From assembly GCF_003344785.1 (NCBI RefSeq), contig NZ_QPMK01000007.1, positions 106,210 to 170,209 of the forward strand: DNA of 64,000 nt, written 5' to 3'. The notes beneath the pieces were generated by a model. That model did not search any database, had not been told where the DNA came from, and saw only the letters and a list, made by a program, of their open reading frames with translations. The stretch is from Thalassococcus profundi (GTDB taxonomy: Bacteria; Pseudomonadota; Alphaproteobacteria; Rhodobacterales; Rhodobacteraceae). Of this stretch, positions 54,859-62,690 are shown piece after piece. Position 1 is the stretch's first letter; the number at the start of each line of letters is the position of its first letter. A program made the translations under genes and the position numbers.

Positions 54859-55629
54859 GTGATATATGCAAAAAGTCTCGATCTCACCTTCGAGACCAAC
54901 GACGGCCCGGTGCACGCGCTGCGGGACGTGAACCTCGAGGTCGGCAAGGGCGATTTCGTCAGTTTCATCGGCCCCTCGGGCTGCGGCAAGACCACCTTCC
55001 TGCGGGTCATGGCGGACCTGGAACAGCCGACCGCCGGGACGGTGACGGTCAACGGGGTCAGCCCGGAAGAGGCGCGCAGGGCGCGGGCCTATGGTTATGT
55101 TTTCCAGGCGGCGGGGCTTTATCCGTGGCGCACCATCGGCGGCAATATCCGCCTTCCACTCGAGATCATGGGCTATTCCAAGGCCGATCAAGACACGCGG
55201 GTGAAGCGTGTTCTCGACCTGGTGGAGCTCTCCGGCTTCGAGAAGAAATTTCCCTGGCAGCTCTCGGGTGGGATGCAGCAGCGGGCGAGCATCGCGCGGG
55301 CGCTGGCCTTCGACGCGGACATCCTGCTGATGGACGAACCCTTTGGCGCGCTGGACGAGATCGTGCGCGATCACCTCAACGAGCAGCTTCTGGCGTTGTG
55401 GAGACGAACGGAAAAGACAATCTGTTTCGTCACCCATTCGATCCCCGAGGCGGTTTATCTGTCGACTCGGATCGTGGTGATGTCGCCGCGTCCGGGGCGG
55501 ATCACCGACGTGATCGAAAGCCCGCTGCCCAGGGAGCGGCCCCTCGACATCCGCGACACGCCGGAATTCCTCGAGGTCGCGCATCGGGTGCGCGAGGGTT
55601 TGCGCGCGGGGCATGCCTATGAGGAATGA
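54859..55629 (+). CDS. ABC transporter ATP-binding protein (NitT/TauT type, pyrimidine-linked)
   Basis: 256 residues. Walker A GPSGCGKTT, signature LSGGMQQR, Walker B LLMDEPFGALDE, H-loop VTHSIPEAV. It powers the importer encoded downstream. The GTG start at 54859 is 1 bp after the AT-rich gene's stop, and the first few codons (ATATATGCAAAAAGT) are AT-rich like the intruding gene, so the natural start may have been replaced. The substrate is probably a pyrimidine or its breakdown product, judged from the operon. Confidence 0.93.
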   Translation: MIYAKSLDLTFETNDGPVHALRDVNLEVGKGDFVSFIGPSGCGKTTFLRVMADLEQPTAGTVTVNGVSPEEARRARAYGYVFQAAGLYPWRTIGGNIRLPLEIMGYSKADQDTRVKRVLDLVELSGFEKKFPWQLSGGMQQRASIARALAFDADILLMDEPFGALDEIVRDHLNEQLLALWRRTEKTICFVTHSIPEAVYLSTRIVVMSPRPGRITDVIESPLPRERPLDIRDTPEFLEVAHRVREGLRAGHAYEE

Positions 55630-55695
55630 TCGGGCGGCGGCGCGTGGGGCGGCGTCGGAGATGAGTTTATTCGGCAAGATGAAGGGGGTGGGCCG

Positions 55696-56559
55696 GTGCG
55701 CCAGAGCCTGATCCCCGTCCTTACCATCGTCGCCGCGATCTTTGCGATCTGGTACGCGGCGGCAATCTGGCTCAATGCGCCCTGGGCACGGGACGTGGCG
55801 GCGCGCGGGGATCAGGAATTGAGCGTCACCGAACTGGTGGCCGCGACGTGGAGCCAGGAGAAACCGAAGCTGCCCGCGCCGCACCAGGTGGCGGTCGAGC
55901 TCTACGACACGGTGATCGACAAGAAGGTCACGTCGAAACGCAGCCTCGTCTACCACAGCTGGATCACGCTGAGCGCTACCCTGCTGGGCTTTGCCCTGGG
56001 CACGGCGCTGGGCTTCGCGCTGGCCATCGGGATCGTCTACAACCGGGTGATGGACAAGAGCGTCATGCCCTGGGTCATCGCCAGCCAGACCGTGCCGATC
56101 CTGGCCATCGCGCCGATGATCATCGTGGTGCTCAATGCCATGGGCCTGTCGGGACTGCTGCCCAAGGCGATGATCTCCATGTACCTGTCGTTCTTTCCGG
56201 TGGTGGTGGGCATGGTCAAGGGTCTGCGGTCGCCCGACGCGATGCAGCTGGACCAGATGCGCACCTGGAATGCCGGCGCCGCGCAGGAATTCCTCAAGCT
56301 GCGGCTGCCCTCGTCGATGCCCTATCTCTTCACCTCGATGAAGATCGCCATGGCGGCATCGCTTGTCGGCGCCATCGTCGGCGAATTGCCCACTGGCGCC
56401 GTCGCGGGGCTGGGCGCGCGGCTGCTGGCGGGAAGTTATTACGGACAGACCATCCAGATCTGGTCGGCGTTGATCATGGCGGCGGTGCTGGCGGCGGTGA
56501 TGGTGGGCACCATCGGCGCAGTGCAGCGGCTTGTGCTGAAGCGGATGGGCATGGCATGA
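55696..56559 (+). CDS. ABC transporter permease (NitT/TauT type)
   Basis: 287 residues. About six membrane segments, first at residues 5-26; a periplasmic segment of about 60 residues follows, then the BPD-type core with the cytoplasmic EAA-like loop (AAQEFLKLRLPSSMPYLFTS). GTG start at 55696. Overlaps the second permease gene by 4 bp. Confidence 0.92.
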   Translation: MRQSLIPVLTIVAAIFAIWYAAAIWLNAPWARDVAARGDQELSVTELVAATWSQEKPKLPAPHQVAVELYDTVIDKKVTSKRSLVYHSWITLSATLLGFALGTALGFALAIGIVYNRVMDKSVMPWVIASQTVPILAIAPMIIVVLNAMGLSGLLPKAMISMYLSFFPVVVGMVKGLRSPDAMQLDQMRTWNAGAAQEFLKLRLPSSMPYLFTSMKIAMAASLVGAIVGELPTGAVAGLGARLLAGSYYGQTIQIWSALIMAAVLAAVMVGTIGAVQRLVLKRMGMA

Positions 56560-57392
56560 GCTGGATCCTGGCAGGGCTGCTGATCTGGGCCGCGGGCTGG
56601 GCGCTCAACATCTGGCTTGCCCGGCAGGGGCGGGGCGGGCTGCTGATCCCGGTGACCTTCGGTCTCACGCTTCTGGCGCTTTGGGAATGCGCGGTGCGCG
56701 GCTTCGACATCAGCCCGGTACTGCTGCCGGCGCCCAGCGACATCGCCGCGCGCTTTGCCGCCTCGACCGGCCTCCTGTGGGAGGATTTCGTCCAGACCGC
56801 GATCAAGGGCGCGCTGACCGGCTACGTCCTCGGCGGCCTCGCCGCCTTCGCCGTGGCGCTGGCCGCGGACCGGTTCGATTTCCTCCGCCGTGGCCTTTTG
56901 CCGGTGGGCAACTTCGTTGCCGCCCTGCCGATCATCGGGCTCGCCCCGATCATGGTCATGTGGTTCGGCTTCGACTGGCAGTCCAAGGCCGCCATCGTCG
57001 TGGTCATGGTGTTCTTTCCGATCCTCGTGAACACGGTCGAGGGCCTGCAGGCCGCAAGTGCAATGCAGCGCGACCTGATGCGCACCTATGCGGCGAGCTA
57101 CTGGACGACGCTGCTGAAATTGCGGCTGCCGGCGGCGATGCCCTTCATCTTCAACGGGCTGAAGATCGCCACGACGCTGGCGCTGATCGGGGCCATCGTT
57201 GCCGAATTTTTCGGCTCTCCGATCCGCGGCATGGGGTTTCGCATCTCGACCTCGGTGGGTCAGCTTGCGCTCGATCTCGTCTGGGCTGAAATCGTCGTTG
57301 CCGCGATCGCCGGATCGGCCTTCTATGGGGGTGTTGCACTGCTCGAGAAGGCGGTGACGTTCTGGCACCCGTCGCAACGGGGGCGGGGCTGA
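56556..57392 (+). CDS. ABC transporter permease (NitT/TauT type), second subunit
   Basis: 278 residues. About seven hydrophobic segments and the loop SYWTTLLKLRLPAAMPFIFN typical of this permease family. Probably forms a heterodimer with the preceding permease. Confidence 0.93.
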   Translation: MSWILAGLLIWAAGWALNIWLARQGRGGLLIPVTFGLTLLALWECAVRGFDISPVLLPAPSDIAARFAASTGLLWEDFVQTAIKGALTGYVLGGLAAFAVALAADRFDFLRRGLLPVGNFVAALPIIGLAPIMVMWFGFDWQSKAAIVVVMVFFPILVNTVEGLQAASAMQRDLMRTYAASYWTTLLKLRLPAAMPFIFNGLKIATTLALIGAIVAEFFGSPIRGMGFRISTSVGQLALDLVWAEIVVAAIAGSAFYGGVALLEKAVTFWHPSQRGRG

Positions 57393-57429
57393 CAGATAAC
57401 CAAAAAGACAACCAACAAGGGAGACTACA

Positions 57430-58410
57430 ATGACACTGAAGACATTGGCCGCCGTGGGGACGGCACTGGGCCTGACGGCAGGGATGGCGCAGGCCGCCGA
57501 CGACCTGACGCTGCAGCTCAAATGGGTGACGCAGGCGCAGTTCGCGGGATACTACGTGGCCGCCGACAAGGGGTTCTATGAAGAAGAGGACCTCAACGTC
57601 ACGATCAAGCCGGGTGGCCCCGACATCGCGCCCGTGCAGGTGCTGCTGGGCGGCGGTGCCGACGTGATGGTCGACTGGCTGCCCTCGGCGCTGGCCGCGC
57701 GCGAAAAGGGCGCGCCCATCGTCAACATCGCGCAGCCCTTCGCCAGCTCGGGCCTGATGCTGACCTGCCTCAAGGAGCACGGCATCGAATCGCCAGAGGA
57801 TTTCCCGGGCCATACCCTCGGCACATGGTTCTTCGGCAACGAGATCCCGCTGTTTTCATGGATGGGCAAGCTGGGGATCCCGACCGACGGATCCGAGGGC
57901 GGCGTGACGATCCAGAAGATCAACTTCAACGTCGATCCGCTGCTGCAAAAGCAGGTCGAGTGCGCGACCACCATGACCTACAACGAATACTGGCAGGTGA
58001 TTGACGCGGGCCTGACGCCCGAGGACCTGGTGGTATTCAAATACGAGGACGAGGGCATCTCCACTCTCGAGGACGGGCTCTACACCACCGAAGAGAACCT
58101 CGCGGACCCCGAGATGGTCGACAAGCTCGTGCGCTTTGTCCGCGCCTCGATGAAAGGCTGGAAATATGCCGAGGAAAACCCCGACGAGGCGGCGGAAATC
58201 GTGCTCGAGAACGATTCGACCGGGGCGCAGACGGAAAAGCACCAGAAGCGGATGATGGGCGAGATCGCCAAGCTCACCGCGGGGTCCGACGGCACGCTCG
58301 ACGAAGCGGCGTTTCAGCGGTCGGCCGAGATCACCATGGAAGGCGGCATGATCACCGAGATGCCCGAAGGTGCCTATACGCATGAAATCACCGACCAGGC
58401 ACTGAACTGA
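57430..58410 (+). CDS. ABC transporter substrate-binding protein (NMT1/THI5-like)
   Basis: 326 residues with a signal peptide (MTLKTLAAVGTALGLTAGMA, cut near AQA). The mature part begins DDLTLQLKWVTQAQFAGYYV, the opening of NMT1/THI5-like binding proteins for pyrimidines and related rings. Context in a pyrimidine operon supports uracil/thymine or a related compound as ligand (inference). GGGAG before the start; a strong hairpin follows. Confidence 0.92.
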   Translation: MTLKTLAAVGTALGLTAGMAQAADDLTLQLKWVTQAQFAGYYVAADKGFYEEEDLNVTIKPGGPDIAPVQVLLGGGADVMVDWLPSALAAREKGAPIVNIAQPFASSGLMLTCLKEHGIESPEDFPGHTLGTWFFGNEIPLFSWMGKLGIPTDGSEGGVTIQKINFNVDPLLQKQVECATTMTYNEYWQVIDAGLTPEDLVVFKYEDEGISTLEDGLYTTEENLADPEMVDKLVRFVRASMKGWKYAEENPDEAAEIVLENDSTGAQTEKHQKRMMGEIAKLTAGSDGTLDEAAFQRSAEITMEGGMITEMPEGAYTHEITDQALN

Positions 58411-58430
58411 TCGTCCGAGACGGAACGAAT

Positions 58431-58460
58431 AAAGGGGGCGGCCCGGGCCGCCCCCTTTCG
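58431..58460. terminator. Bidirectional terminator-like palindrome
   Basis: A 14-bp perfect inverted repeat AAAGGGGGCGGCCC / GGGCCGCCCCCTTT, placed 20 bp after the binding-protein gene and about 125 bp past the convergent PhnM-like gene. T-runs are short (TTT), but the stem is very stable. Confidence 0.7.
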
Positions 58461-58586
58461 CTATGGAAATGAATTTCGGTCTGCGGGGACAGGAATACCG
58501 AAAGGCCGAAATCAGCCGACCCTGCTGCGCTCACTCGCAGGGGCTGGTTACCGTTCGGGTATGACAGGATGGTGACGGCGCGGATT

Positions 58587-59693
58587 TTATTCCGCGGCGA
58601 TGGCGATATCTCGGTGCAGGCCCAGAAATCGCTGCGCCGCTTCGCCCGCAAGGTAGGTGATGCGCCCGCCGCAGATCGTCGCCTCGACCGTCCGGGTCTC
58701 AGCGTTGATCACCGTCAGGTCGGCGCGGCGCCCGTAGTCGATGACACCGCGATCCGCGAGGCGCAGAATCTCGGCCGGGCGTTGCGAAATCAGCGCCCAG
58801 GCGCGCGGCAGGTCGAGCACACCGCTGTCGGAGAGGCGGAACGCGGCGGCGGCCAGCCCGTGCAGCGTGCCGTCCGACACCAGCGCGTCGCACAGACCGG
58901 CGCGCACCAGGTCGGCGGCCAAGCCGGTGTCCATCAAACCGGGCGGCTGCAGCAGGGCAGAGGCGGGCAGGGCCACGGGGTCGCCCACGGCGCGCGCAAG
59001 GGCCGCCGCGCTGCGCTTGCGCGGCGCAACGCAGAGCTTGGCGCCGATCATCGAAAAGGTCTCGCGGGTTTCGCCGTCTGGGTCGCCGTGACTGCCATAG
59101 ACCGTGCCCAGCGTGTCGAAGGCTTCGGCCAGGCGGCACAGGTAGCGCGGCACCGAGCGGGCCTGCTGCGCCGCCGTATTGGCGCGCTGGTGCGGTTCGG
59201 GGCCGCGCGTTTCGAGCGTGTTCTGGAACAGCACGCTGGCCAGCGCATGCCGCCGCGCCAGTGCAAGCAGCCGGTCGGCGGTATCGACCGTGTGGGTTTC
59301 GCACCGCAGTTGCACCTGCAGGCTGGTGAGCGCCCTTGGGCGGTAGGCCTCCAGCGCCGCCAGCATCGCCTCGGCAAAGGTCGGGCTGTGCAGCTCTCCG
59401 GCCCAGCTCCAGCCCTGGCTCAGGCAGGCGGTGGTGATGCCGTGGGCGGCGATCTCGCGGTCGGTGGCGGCCAGCGCGGTCTGCAGGTCGGGTCCGCCGG
59501 CGGCGCGCGGGCCGACCGGGGCGCCCATCAGGTCGATGATGCCGGGCAGGATCAGGTAACCGCTCAGGTCGACCTCGGGCAGCGGACCCTTGGAGATCAG
59601 CCCACGCCGTATCGCCACGGACCGCTGTTGCAGTGCGCCGTCGCGTAGAACCAGCGCGCCGGTGAGGCGCAGGGCGGCGTGGTGAAGGGACAT
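58587..59693 (-). CDS. PhnM-like amidohydrolase with altered metal site
   Basis: 368 residues, similar along its length to alpha-D-ribose 1-methylphosphonate 5-triphosphate diphosphatase (PhnM). PhnM has a metal-binding HGD after the LPGxID motif; here the segment reads LPGIIDLMGAPVGPR with no His. The later SHDD-type motif is SHGDPDGE, while the C-terminal Asp (VSDGTLHGL) is kept. It is not next to other phn genes. It may be a paralogue with another or no catalytic function. Confidence 0.75.
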   Translation of the reverse strand: MSLHHAALRLTGALVLRDGALQQRSVAIRRGLISKGPLPEVDLSGYLILPGIIDLMGAPVGPRAAGGPDLQTALAATDREIAAHGITTACLSQGWSWAGELHSPTFAEAMLAALEAYRPRALTSLQVQLRCETHTVDTADRLLALARRHALASVLFQNTLETRGPEPHQRANTAAQQARSVPRYLCRLAEAFDTLGTVYGSHGDPDGETRETFSMIGAKLCVAPRKRSAAALARAVGDPVALPASALLQPPGLMDTGLAADLVRAGLCDALVSDGTLHGLAAAAFRLSDSGVLDLPRAWALISQRPAEILRLADRGVIDYGRRADLTVINAETRTVEATICGGRITYLAGEAAQRFLGLHRDIAIAAE

Positions 59694-59744
59694 GGACCTG
59701 CCTGTGGATAACCTCGCGGCACCCTAGGGGAAGAATGTATCATG

Positions 59745-59757
59745 CCAATGACATTGG
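59745..59757. promoter_or_regulatory. 13-bp palindrome between PhnM-like and YcaQ-like genes
   Basis: CCAATGACATTGG, arms of six around one base, located 52 bp upstream of the PhnM-like start. Possible operator; no matching regulator known. Confidence 0.3.
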
Positions 59758-59777
59758 AGAAATCCGCCCGGCCGCGG

Positions 59778-60986
59778 CTAGGGCAGGGCGTCCAGGCGCA
59801 GCCATCCCGGTGCCCAGGTAACGCTCTCAAGCCCGGCAAAGCGGCAGAGCCGCGCCAGTTCCGCCTCGAGACGCGCCTGCCGGGCGTCGGTCCAGCGCAC
59901 GCGCGGTTCCGGCCAGAGCGCCGTCACGTTCAGCACACCGGCGCGGCGGTCGGCCTTCATGTCCACGCGGCCCACCAGCCGGTCGCCTTCGAGCAGCGGA
60001 AACACGTAATAGCCATAGCGGCGCTTCGGCGCGGGCACGAAGACCTCGATCCGGTAGTGGAACCCGAACAGCCGCTCGGCGCGCTTGCGGTCCCGCAGCG
60101 CCGGATCGAAGGGGCTGAGCACGCGCATCCGCTTGGGCGGTTCCGGTGCAGCCTCGGCGGCGGCGAGCACATCGGGGCGGGCCACCTGCCGCCGTGTGCC
60201 GTCGACACCGGCGACCTCCACCTCGATCAGCGCGCCCGAGGCGAGGCCGCGCCGCGTCCAGTCCTTCGCCTCGGCCGGCGTGGCGATGTCCCAGAACGCC
60301 GCCAGTTCGCCCGAGGTGGCAAAGCCCAGCCGGTCTAGCGCCGCGCCGCAGAGCCAGTCGAGCGTCGCCTGCGTGTCGGGCACGGGGGCCTCGGCGAAAT
60401 CGGGAAAAACCCGTTCCGACAGGTCGTAGTACTTGCGGAAATTCTCTCGGTGGCAGATCGACAGGGTGCCCGCGCGCCAGAGGTATTCGAGCGCGGTCTT
60501 GGACGGATGCCAGTCCCACCAGCCGCCCGAGCCCTTGCGCTCGTCCGTGCCGACCTCGGCGGAACACACCGGGCCGTGGTCGCGGATGCGGTCCAGCACC
60601 GTCTCCATCCGGGCCTCGAACCCGTCACGGCTCCAGTTGCGGTAGGTCGCCCGCAGCTTTTCCGCATCCCGCGCGAATTTCACCTGCCAATGGGGGCGCA
60701 GAGACGTCGGGATGATCGCGGCGTCGTGGGTCCAGTGTTCGAACAGGCTGCGCTCCCGTTCCAGCGGCCGATCCAGGTAGGCGGGCCGGTAGCTTTGGCG
60801 CCGCGCGAACAGGATCATGTGATGCGCGCGTTCCAGCGTGTTGATGCTGTCCAGCTGCACGAACCCCAGCCGTTCGATCAGCCCGGTCAGCGCCGCCCCC
60901 TTCGCGGCGCCTGTCGGCGGTTCGCCAAGGGCGTGTCGGTCGAGAAACAGCCGCCGGGCGGCGCGATTGTCGAGACGGGGGATCAT
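59778..60986 (-). CDS. YcaQ-type winged-helix protein (DNA crosslink repair glycosylase family)
   Basis: 402 residues. FVQLDSI near residue 42 holds the QxD-type catalytic motif of the YcaQ/AlkX family, and HHMILFARRQSYRP, LFEHWTHDAAIIP and YGYYVFPLLEGDRLVGRVD are conserved blocks. E. coli YcaQ unhooks interstrand crosslinks formed by alkylating agents. Starts at the ATG at 60986. Function here is by family. Confidence 0.87.
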   Translation of the reverse strand: MIPRLDNRAARRLFLDRHALGEPPTGAAKGAALTGLIERLGFVQLDSINTLERAHHMILFARRQSYRPAYLDRPLERERSLFEHWTHDAAIIPTSLRPHWQVKFARDAEKLRATYRNWSRDGFEARMETVLDRIRDHGPVCSAEVGTDERKGSGGWWDWHPSKTALEYLWRAGTLSICHRENFRKYYDLSERVFPDFAEAPVPDTQATLDWLCGAALDRLGFATSGELAAFWDIATPAEAKDWTRRGLASGALIEVEVAGVDGTRRQVARPDVLAAAEAAPEPPKRMRVLSPFDPALRDRKRAERLFGFHYRIEVFVPAPKRRYGYYVFPLLEGDRLVGRVDMKADRRAGVLNVTALWPEPRVRWTDARQARLEAELARLCRFAGLESVTWAPGWLRLDALP

Positions 60987-61048
60987 GCGGCGCAGCCTAG
61001 ACCCTGCGACGCCCGGCGCAAGCGGTTGATGCAGGCCAGAGACCCGCC

Positions 61049-62089
61049 TTACCGCCGCTTCAGCGTGTCGCCGTAGCTGATGGTCGGCGTCATCTCGACC
61101 ACCCGCTCGTATTCGGCCGCGGGGTCAAAGACACGCTGCGCGATGATCTGCGCGGCCTTTGTGCCGATCTCGTCGCGGCAGGCATCCATGGTGCAGAGCT
61201 GTCGGGGCAGGCCCTGCAACAGTTCGACCCCGTTGAACCCGGCGAGACCTACGCGCCCGGGCACGTCGATCCCGGCCTCGAGCAGGTATAGAAGCCCACC
61301 CGCGCCGATCATGTCGTTGGAGTAGTAGAGGAAATCCAGATCCTCGGTGCGCTCGAGCATCTCGCGGGTCATGTCGCGGCCCTTTTTGAGCGCCGAGCCG
61401 CCGGAATAGAATTCCTGATCCGCCATCTCGACACCGGACTTGGCCAGCAGTTCGGTGAACCCTTCGAAGCGTTTGCGCGCGCGGTGGTCGAGCGGCATCT
61501 TGGTGCCCATGAAGCCGATGCGCTGATATCCGGCCTTGAGGATCGCCTTGGCCATCTCGCGGCCCGCGCGGCGGTGCGAGATGCCGACCGCGGTGTCGAT
61601 CGGCGTGCCGTCCACGTCCATGATCTCTACCACCGGGATGCCGCTGGCCTTGAGCATGGCGCGCGAAGCGTCGGTGTGCTCCAGCCCCGCGATGATCACG
61701 CCAGAGGGCCGCCAGGACAGCATCTCGTAAAGAACCCGCTCTTCCTTTTCGGGCAGGTAGTCGGTGACGCCGACCACCGGCTGCAACTCGGTTTCCTCGA
61801 GCACCCGGCTGATGCCGGTCATCACCTCGGGAAACACCATGTTGCGCAGGGACGGGATGATCACCGCCACGAGGTTCACCCGCTGGCTGGCCAGGGCGCC
61901 GGCGATCTTGTTGGGGACGTAGCCAAGCGCCTTGGCCGCTTCGAGCACCTTTTCACGGGTCCCGGCTGAAACGTCGCCGCGGTTGCGCAAGACGCGGCTG
62001 ACGGTCATTTCGGACACGCCCGAGGCTTCGGAGACATCGCGCAGGGTGAGCGGGCGGGGGTCGTCTTGGGCCAATGGCGGCGTCCTCAT
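61049..62089 (-). CDS. LacI family transcriptional regulator
   Basis: 346 residues. HTH LRDVSEASGVSEMTVSRVLR with hinge ALASQRVNLVAVIIPSL, then a periplasmic-binding-protein-like sensor domain. The subfamily resembles gluconate-type (GntR) LacI regulators. No sugar-use genes are in the window, so its targets lie elsewhere or to the side. The start lacks a clear ribosome site, so another start is possible. Confidence 0.88.
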   Translation of the reverse strand: MRTPPLAQDDPRPLTLRDVSEASGVSEMTVSRVLRNRGDVSAGTREKVLEAAKALGYVPNKIAGALASQRVNLVAVIIPSLRNMVFPEVMTGISRVLEETELQPVVGVTDYLPEKEERVLYEMLSWRPSGVIIAGLEHTDASRAMLKASGIPVVEIMDVDGTPIDTAVGISHRRAGREMAKAILKAGYQRIGFMGTKMPLDHRARKRFEGFTELLAKSGVEMADQEFYSGGSALKKGRDMTREMLERTEDLDFLYYSNDMIGAGGLLYLLEAGIDVPGRVGLAGFNGVELLQGLPRQLCTMDACRDEIGTKAAQIIAQRVFDPAAEYERVVEMTPTISYGDTLKRR

Positions 62090-62165
62090 GGGTGCAATAC
62101 CAAGAGGTTATCGTAAAGCGTGGCCAGGGCACAAGGCACTGTGAAGGCCGCGCGCGGGAATGGCG

Positions 62166-62690
62166 TCAGTCGCCGGAACCGGAGGCCGGCGCCTCAGCGG
62201 GGGCAGGGGCGGGGCGCTCGATCGGGTCGAACTGGCCGACGGAGATATCGAGCAGCAGCCAGCGCCGGTTCTCGCGCACGAAGACCATGTCGAAACTGAT
62301 GTGCTGCGGCGTCGTCGGGAAATATCCCGTGAGCCGCATCTGCGTATCGCCCGCCGTGGTCTGGGCGCTGAGGATTTCCGGTTCGGTCACCAGGATCGGC
62401 AGCATGTCGATCCCGGCTTCGCGCACCGGGGTGAAGAGCCCCGCAAGGCGCGTCGGATCGTTGGCCGCGGCGAAATCCGACGCGGAATAGTCGCGAAGAA
62501 CGGTGTAATTGCCGGTCCAGTTGCCATGGTTCACCGCCGTCAGGACATCGCGGATCAGCGCTGTGGCAAAGCTGCGCTCGACCGTTGCGGCCTGCTGGGC
62601 CTGCGCCGGGACAAGCCCGGCGAAGGTGAGGAAAAGCGCCGCAATCAGGGATTGCGGCGCCTTCGAATTTACAAGATTTTTTATTACCAT
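62166..62690 (-). CDS. Secreted hypothetical protein coupled to the autotransporter gene
   Basis: 174 residues. A signal peptide (SLIAALFLTFAGLVPAQAQ) precedes a small alpha+beta domain (ALIRDVLTAVNHGNWTGNYT, MRLTGYFPTTPQHISFDMVF, RRWLLLDISVGQF) and an acidic Pro/Ala tail. The start codon overlaps the autotransporter stop (ATGGTAA), so translation is coupled. I do not recognise the family; a periplasmic helper for the adhesin is one possibility. Confidence 0.8.
   Translation of the reverse strand: MVIKNLVNSKAPQSLIAALFLTFAGLVPAQAQQAATVERSFATALIRDVLTAVNHGNWTGNYTVLRDYSASDFAAANDPTRLAGLFTPVREAGIDMLPILVTEPEILSAQTTAGDTQMRLTGYFPTTPQHISFDMVFVRENRRWLLLDISVGQFDPIERPAPAPAEAPASGSGD

Noticed and set aside
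62101..62125. LacI-type operator (GGTTATCGTAAAG) upstream of the LacI regulator
   Set aside because: The symmetry around the central CG is poor; only a few positions match a LacI-type half-site.
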